NCBI GenBank assembly: GCA_002316295.1
Contig: DCDF01000107.1
Span: 30,676-40,605 of the forward strand
DNA from: Syntrophaceae bacterium UBA1062
GTDB taxonomy: Bacteria > Desulfobacterota > Desulfomonilia > UBA1062
Direction: 5' to 3'
DNA: 9,930 nucleotides
In this document: positions 6,330-9,930 of the stretch, one piece after another
Position numbering within the stretch: the first letter of the stretch is position 1
Layout: each line of letters begins with the position of its first letter
Notes under the pieces: model-generated
The model's database searches: none
What the model was told of the DNA's origin: nothing
What the model saw: only the letters and a program-made list of their open reading frames with translations
Program-made: the position numbers and the translations under genes

Positions 6330-7001
6330 CTAAAAGGCGCTTACCCGGGCAAATTTCAGGATGGGCCAGCCGGATGCCAGGGCCGCCTTCCGCAATCTCA
6401 TGTCCGGATTGGTGGCGACCGGGTGTCCAACCACTTTCATGAGAGGGATGTCGAAGAACGAATCGGTATAGAAGTAGCTTTCGGAAAGGTCTGTCCCGGT
6501 GATCTCCGCCCATTCCCGGGCATACTCCCGTTTCCCTTCGCCGTAGCATAGCGGCTTGATGAGCCTGCCGGTAAGGATGCCGTCCTTTTCTTCCACCCGG
6601 GTGCAGATCACGTCTGCTATATCCAGCATATCCGCCACGGGCTTGACAAAAAAGCGGGGCGAGTTCGAGATGACCGCCACCCGGTGCCCTCTGGCCTTAT
6701 GCTCATTGATGAGCTCGGCGGCCTCCTTGTAAATCGCCTTTCTCGTCGTGGCCTCGAACCACAGCGAGCCGAACCGTTCCATATCGCTCGAGGACGTGCC
6801 CGAGAGCATGGACATGTTTCTCTCGTACCACTGCTCGATATCGAGCAGCGACAGCCGGTACAGGATGATCTTGAAGATGCCCAGCGCCAGGTGGCCTGCG
6901 GGAATCAGCCCCTGTTTCCTGGCGTATTTCACCGATGTCAGGCCGGAATTTTCCCAGATGATTGTGTGATCCATGTCGAAAAAAGCGGCGATAACTCCCA
7001 T
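6330..7001 (-). CDS. HAD-IB family phosphatase (SerB-like)
   Basis: A 223-residue haloacid-dehalogenase superfamily, subfamily IB hydrolase, the group that includes phosphoserine phosphatase. It probably removes phosphate from a small molecule using an aspartyl-phosphate intermediate and Mg2+. Motif I is FFDMDHTII (D9 nucleophile, D11 acid/base), motif II VAVISNSP (S112), motif III the lysine in CYGEGKREY (K157), and motif IV FYTDSFFDIP (D170, D174). A helical cap lies between motifs I and II (about 20-95). The C-terminal NPDMRLRKAALASGWPIL is typical of IB members. I start at the ATG 7001-6999 because the family begins immediately before motif I; the frame is open further upstream to 7085. 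No good SD exists, and the promoter geometry suggests a leaderless mRNA. It converges on the DUF2156 gene and diverges from the dCMP deaminase operon. The substrate is unknown; IB members often accompany lipid genes. Confidence 0.88.
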   Translation of the reverse strand: MGVIAAFFDMDHTIIWENSGLTSVKYARKQGLIPAGHLALGIFKIILYRLSLLDIEQWYERNMSMLSGTSSSDMERFGSLWFEATTRKAIYKEAAELINEHKARGHRVAVISNSPRFFVKPVADMLDIADVICTRVEEKDGILTGRLIKPLCYGEGKREYAREWAEITGTDLSESYFYTDSFFDIPLMKVVGHPVATNPDMRLRKAALASGWPILKFARVSAF

Positions 7002-7003
7002 AA

Positions 7004-7019
7004 CTGGTATGTTTACCAG
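7004..7019. promoter_or_regulatory. 16-base palindrome, candidate operator
   Basis: CTGGTATGTTTACCAG has perfect 6-base arms around TGTT. It overlaps the candidate -10 box of the HAD gene and ends 3 bases before its start codon, the position of a classic repressor site. As RNA it would be a 6-bp, 4-base-loop hairpin. It is also 54 bases upstream of the -35 box of the deaminase operon. Confidence 0.4.
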
Positions 7020-7038
7020 AGCATTCTGTAGATGGCAA
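7010..7038 (-). promoter_or_regulatory. Candidate promoter for the HAD gene
   Basis: On the minus strand TTGCCA (7038-7033) and TAAACA (7015-7010) are 17 bases apart. The predicted start of transcription falls at about 7003-7001, on or next to the HAD ATG at 7001. That would give a leaderless transcript, consistent with the missing SD. The -10 match is weak. Confidence 0.35.
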
Positions 7039-7072
7039 TCTGTCTTCACCTCAGGGCCTCCGCTTCCGGGCT

Positions 7073-7101
7073 TTGACAAGGCCATATATTCACAGTATCA
7101 T
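7073..7101 (+). promoter_or_regulatory. Strong sigma70-type promoter of the thymidylate operon
   Basis: A perfect TTGACA (7073-7078) is followed after 17 bases by TATCAT (7096-7101, five of six). Transcription would start near 7108, leaving a leader of about 93 bases. The leader contains a weak stem, GGGGC (7136-7140) with GCCCC (7158-7162). This is the best promoter in the window. Confidence 0.62.
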
Positions 7102-7200
7102 ATGAATCCCGGATGGCATATTGCACCGGTCATACGGGGCGCGAGGAATTGTTCGGAGCCCCTTGATATGATCCTGAGGGTATTGATGAGAGGAGATGAC

Positions 7201-7731
7201 ATGAGTCGCCCTTCGTGGGATGAATATTTCATGATGCTCGCAAAGCTCACGGCTTCGCGTTCCACCTGTCTGTCGCGTCCTACCGGCGCTGTCGTCGTTA
7301 AGGACAGGCAGGTCATTGCCAGCGGCTACAACGGGTCGCTGCCGGGAGAGGCTCATTGCATGGACGACGGGCAATGCTTCCGGCGTTCGCTCGAGTGGCC
7401 CGAGGCCATGAAATACGATATGTGCCGGTCTGCTCACGCCGAGGCCAATGCCATCGCGCTGGCCGCAAAGAAGGGGGTTTCTCTCGAAGGAGCGAGCATC
7501 TACTGCACGCTTGAGCCGTGCATCACCTGCGCGAAGCTCATCGTCATGTCCGGGATCGTCCGGGTGATCTACGAACATTCCTACGACTCGCCCATCCCCG
7601 AGCGGGACAGGTACTGGAGGTCTGTTCTCGCTTCCGGCAATATCAGCGTTGAAAAGCTCGTACTGGATAACGGGACCGTGCAGTATGCCGTGGGTTTTCT
7701 CAAGGCCGACACGTCGAAGAGGAGGTTGTAG
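7201..7731 (+). CDS. comEB: dCMP deaminase (ComEB type)
   Basis: A 176-residue zinc-dependent deoxycytidylate deaminase that converts dCMP to dUMP for thymidylate synthesis. The catalytic zinc site is complete: SAHAEAN gives H79 and the proton-shuttling E81, and EPCITC gives C107 and C110. The substrate loop SGYNGSLPGEAHC (41-53) and an extra cysteine pair (C53, C59 in HCMDDGQC) are typical of dCMP deaminases rather than cytidine or tRNA-adenosine deaminases. I start at ATG 7201, preceded by AGGAGA (7191-7196). The frame is open back to 6973, but those residues overlap the promoter and the divergent HAD gene and fall outside the family. The stop lies 1 base before the next ATG, so it heads a tight operon with a dUTPase-like gene and thyX. 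The functional call is firm from motifs and context; nucleotide activation or inhibition (dCTP/dTTP) cannot be judged. Confidence 0.92.
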   Translation: MSRPSWDEYFMMLAKLTASRSTCLSRPTGAVVVKDRQVIASGYNGSLPGEAHCMDDGQCFRRSLEWPEAMKYDMCRSAHAEANAIALAAKKGVSLEGASIYCTLEPCITCAKLIVMSGIVRVIYEHSYDSPIPERDRYWRSVLASGNISVEKLVLDNGTVQYAVGFLKADTSKRRL

Positions 7732-7732
7732 C

Positions 7733-8317
7733 ATGGTATTGGGGGCTGACAAGATCGTACATATGATCACTGGCGGAGTGGAGGTGGAGGACGCTGCGTC
7801 CGGTCGGATGACGGTCAAACCCCTGATCGAGCATCTCGGCAGTGATCAGATCGAACAGATCGAGGGTACCACCGTTGATTTGAGGCTCGGTGCGGTGTAC
7901 CGCCCTGTGGGCAGAGCCAGCCTCATGAGAGACAAAAGGATCACGCCGGAGATCGAGAAGCTCATGGATATCAAGGACTCGCCCGACGGCGTTTACCTCA
8001 TTTCCGGAGGAGAATATCTGCTGTTCCAGACTGTCGAACAGGTCAACCTGCCAAGAGACATATTCGCCTACATCAGGCCCCGCACCACGCTCATACGATC
8101 CGGTATACCTCTCCAGACCGCATTTATATCCCCGAACTACCAGGGGAGGCTCACCGTGGGAATGAAGCATCAGGGCGCAGGTGAGGTTGAGATCCAGATG
8201 GGGTTCAGGATCCTGTGCATCGCGTTTTATCCCATCGACGGCCGTGCAGTCCCCTATCGCGGCGTATGGCAGGGAGACAGGGTGTCGACAAATGGAGAGG
8301 AGGAGAGACCGTTTTGA
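7733..8317 (+). CDS. dCTP deaminase / dUTPase-fold protein lacking catalytic Glu
   Basis: A 194-residue member of the dCTP deaminase (Dcd)/trimeric dUTPase superfamily. Family landmarks are the strand GTTVDLRLG (45-53), IRPRTTLIRSGI (114-125, equivalent to the Dcd motif SSLxRxGl), ISPNYQGRLTVGM (132-144, 'IdPGf.G.itLE'), GFRILCIAFYPI (157-168) and the C-terminal YRGVWQG (175-181) typical of Dcd. By my hand alignment the Dcd catalytic glutamate (E138 in E. coli, in 'VLEFYN') falls on G143, while the motif arginine is kept (R122) and the serine is T118. So it may not deaminate dCTP as usual; it may hydrolyse dUTP or dCTP, deaminate differently, or be regulatory. SD GAGGAGG lies inside the end of the dCMP deaminase gene; its stop overlaps the thyX start. 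The long frame back to 7649 is excluded because it overlaps the deaminase. Confidence 0.8.
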   Translation: MVLGADKIVHMITGGVEVEDAASGRMTVKPLIEHLGSDQIEQIEGTTVDLRLGAVYRPVGRASLMRDKRITPEIEKLMDIKDSPDGVYLISGGEYLLFQTVEQVNLPRDIFAYIRPRTTLIRSGIPLQTAFISPNYQGRLTVGMKHQGAGEVEIQMGFRILCIAFYPIDGRAVPYRGVWQGDRVSTNGEEERPF

Positions 8318-9021
8318 AATATTTCTTGAAGGAATACGAGCACATCGAAAGATGGAAAGACCTCAGGAAGGATCTTTTCAGAAACGAAGAGCCAGCCATA
8401 AAACTCATCGGCATGACCACGCCGACCGAGGAGATGGCGGCCCAGGGCGTGACCTCAGAGACCCTGCCGGCGTACACGGCCAGGCAGAGTCATGAATCGG
8501 CCGGAACCCACGAGGACGACCTTCGGCTGAATAAAAAGCTCATTTCCTGGGAGCATCTCACGTGTCTCGAGGCGGTCCAGTTCGTGTACTACGTGACCGG
8601 GGTGTCGAAATCCCTGGCAGGCCAGTGGACCCGCCACAGGATCGGCATCGGTTGGACCTTCCGCTCCACGAGATATGTCAAGGCCAGCAAAAATATGTTC
8701 GTCTACCCGGCGCTGGAGTATATCGACTCGGAAGATACGGCCAGAGAGGTCTACCGGGCCTACGAGAGAGAGCACCGGCATGCCATGGATGTGTACGAGG
8801 AGATCAAGGGGCTGGGCGTGAGGAATCAGGAGCTCCGCCGGCTCATGCCCGTGGGGTGGTCGACCGCCGCATACGTGTACGTGAATGCTCGATCCCTGAG
8901 ACATTTTTTCGAGCTCCGGCTGGACGGCTCGGCAGAGTGGGAGATCCGGAGGCTTGCCTACCTGATGTTCAACGATGTCATGGAAAAGGCCCCCACACTG
9001 TTCGAAGACTTCCTCGAGTGA
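8314..9021 (+). CDS. thyX: FAD-dependent thymidylate synthase ThyX
   Basis: A 235-residue flavin-dependent thymidylate synthase, which methylates dUMP to dTMP using methylene-tetrahydrofolate and NADPH via FAD. Supporting features are SHESAG (59-64), the helix EAVQFVYYVTGVSKSLAGQWTRHR with RHR at 107-109, and the C-terminal NARSLRHFFELRLDGSAEWEIR (191-212), which matches the 'NaRsL.hf..lR...AQ.EIR' pattern except AE for AQ. The signature is RHRIGIGWTFRSTRY: it keeps RHR and S-x-RY (S118, R120, Y121), has 8 rather than 7 residues between RHR and Ser, and lacks the usual NE. The start is TTG 8314, preceded by GAGAGGAGGAGA (8294-8305); no ATG or GTG is better placed. TTG overlaps the upstream stop as TTGA, indicating translational coupling. 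It is the last gene of the dCMP deaminase operon and completes the route to dTMP. Confidence 0.87.
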   Translation: MKYFLKEYEHIERWKDLRKDLFRNEEPAIKLIGMTTPTEEMAAQGVTSETLPAYTARQSHESAGTHEDDLRLNKKLISWEHLTCLEAVQFVYYVTGVSKSLAGQWTRHRIGIGWTFRSTRYVKASKNMFVYPALEYIDSEDTAREVYRAYEREHRHAMDVYEEIKGLGVRNQELRRLMPVGWSTAAYVYVNARSLRHFFELRLDGSAEWEIRRLAYLMFNDVMEKAPTLFEDFLE

Positions 9022-9182
9022 CGAACCGCCTCTGAAAACCGGGGAGATGAATCCCCTGAAACCGAGGCGCATCAAAAGAGAGAACGGCGTCGGCTGAAAA
9101 GGGCGTTTTCGCCGGGTAACCACCCGCATGCTTCCAACAGGGCCGGAGAGATCGTATGTCAAAACATGCCGGAGAGCAGGAC
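9022..9182. other. Intergenic region after thyX
   Basis: A 5-base stem GGGGA (9041-9045) / TCCCC (9052-9056) with a 6-base loop lies 20 bases after the thyX stop but has no T-tract. A tight GGCG-TTTT-CGCC hairpin lies at 9102-9113. Neither is a convincing terminator, and no clear promoter was found, so readthrough into the next gene is possible. Confidence 0.4.
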
Positions 9183-9930
9183 ATGTCGTCCACCACCAGA
9201 ACAATCCTTAAAGAAGATGAGACCCTGGATTCTCTCGCCTGCGGAAACCTGCATGTGCTGCAGAAGAAGCAGGGGTACCGCTATTCCCTGGATGCCTATC
9301 TCCTCGCCGCTTCCGTGCAAGAGGCTCCGGGAACCCGCGTGATCGATATCGGGTCGGGCTCGGGAGTCGTATCCATACTCCTTGCCGCTGTCAAAGGTCT
9401 TCGTGTGACAGGGGTGGAGATCCAGGACGACATGGCGGATATGTCGAGGCGTTCAGTGGAGCTCGCAGGGCTTCAGGACCGTGTGGAGATCGAATGTGCC
9501 GATATCCGGCAATACCGCGGCGTGAAATTCGATGTGGTGGTGAGCAACCCCCCGTTTCGGCCGGTCCGGACGGGAAGGATCAATCCTGACCCCGGAAGGG
9601 CCGTGGCGCGGCACGAGATCTCTCTGGATCTGGAGGCGCTCCTGACGTGCTCGTACGATCTGCTCAATCCGGGCGGAAGGTTCTATGTAGTCTATCCGGC
9701 ATGGCGGCTGCCGGATCTGATCAGTTCCATGAGGTCGAAGAGGATCGAGCCGAAAAGACTCCTATTCGTCCATTCCACACCCTCTTCATCTGCGGAAATC
9801 TGCCTGGTGAGCGGCTTGAGGGACGGCGGCAGGGAACTGAACGTTTGCAGGCCGTTGTTCGTATTTACTCACGAGGGTATGCATACACCCGAAATGCAGA
9901 AGGTTTTTCAGGAACTGGAGCTTCCAAAAA
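9183..9930 (+). CDS. TrmN6/YfiC-type tRNA (adenine-N6)-methyltransferase, 3' end outside window
   Basis: An open frame of 249 codons running off the window end. It matches the COG4123 methyltransferases (E. coli YfiC/TrmN6, which methylates A37 of tRNA-Val1). The N-terminus has ETLDSL...LHVLQKKQGYRYSLDAYLLA (13-42), characteristic of this family. The SAM loop is VIDIGSGSGVVS (53-64), strand 2 ends in E79, and the catalytic motif is SNPPF (121-125), as expected for N6-adenine transfer. A late strand LNPGGRFYVVYP (161-172) completes the fold. Family members are about 240-250 residues, so little is missing. The start could also be ATG 9156 (nine residues longer); both have GGAGAG upstream, and 9183 fits the family N-terminus better. 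The specific tRNA target is unknown, and some relatives are protein or small-molecule methyltransferases. Confidence 0.82.
   Translation, partial: MSSTTRTILKEDETLDSLACGNLHVLQKKQGYRYSLDAYLLAASVQEAPGTRVIDIGSGSGVVSILLAAVKGLRVTGVEIQDDMADMSRRSVELAGLQDRVEIECADIRQYRGVKFDVVVSNPPFRPVRTGRINPDPGRAVARHEISLDLEALLTCSYDLLNPGGRFYVVYPAWRLPDLISSMRSKRIEPKRLLFVHSTPSSSAEICLVSGLRDGGRELNVCRPLFVFTHEGMHTPEMQKVFQELELPK

Noticed and set aside
7090..7818. 242-codon minus-strand frame opposite the dCMP deaminase
   Set aside because: Antisense to a gene with a complete zinc site and a strong promoter; no domain seen.
8455..9204. 249-codon minus-strand frame opposite thyX
   Set aside because: Antisense shadow; ThyX C-terminal motif is clear on the + strand.

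Overview
The window is a moderately GC-rich, densely coded bacterial chromosome segment. Most genes have clear Shine-Dalgarno (SD) sites. The mix of genes (a class I HMG-CoA reductase, a group III iron alcohol dehydrogenase, a DUF2156 transferase, FAD-dependent thymidylate synthase ThyX and a possible -24/-12 promoter) suggests an anaerobic or deltaproteobacterial (Desulfobacterota-type) organism. That assignment is an inference from gene content. No rRNA, tRNA, CRISPR array, transposase or phage structural gene was found.

Left region (1-6097), all on the + strand: a non-coding leader, then an SCP2-like lipid-binding protein (389-955), an iron-containing alcohol dehydrogenase (981-2156), a class I SAM methyltransferase (2428-3072), an HMG-CoA reductase with an extra soluble N-terminal domain (3389-4996) and a DUF2156 / lysylphosphatidylglycerol-synthase-type transferase (5021-6097). 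The pairs SCP2-ADH and HMGR-DUF2156 are tightly spaced. The 316-base gap before HMGR holds an AT-rich regulatory-looking segment. Together these genes look like part of a lipid or acyl-thioester modification cluster: carrier, reductases, methyltransferase, acyl- or aminoacyl-transferase. No neighbour belongs to the classical mevalonate pathway. The product is unknown.

Middle (6098-7200): a short convergent gap, a minus-strand HAD-IB phosphatase (7001-6330), and a divergent intergenic region. That region carries a strong sigma70-type promoter on the + strand and a 16-base palindrome overlapping a possible promoter on the - strand.

Right region (7201-9021): a tight three-gene operon for thymidylate supply. 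It encodes a dCMP deaminase, a dCTP-deaminase/dUTPase-fold protein that lacks the usual catalytic glutamate, and a ThyX with an altered signature motif that starts at TTG overlapping the preceding stop. Logically it converts dCMP (and perhaps dUTP) to dUMP and then dTMP.

Right edge (9183-9930): a TrmN6/YfiC-type N6-adenine methyltransferase gene, still open at the window end and probably nearly complete.
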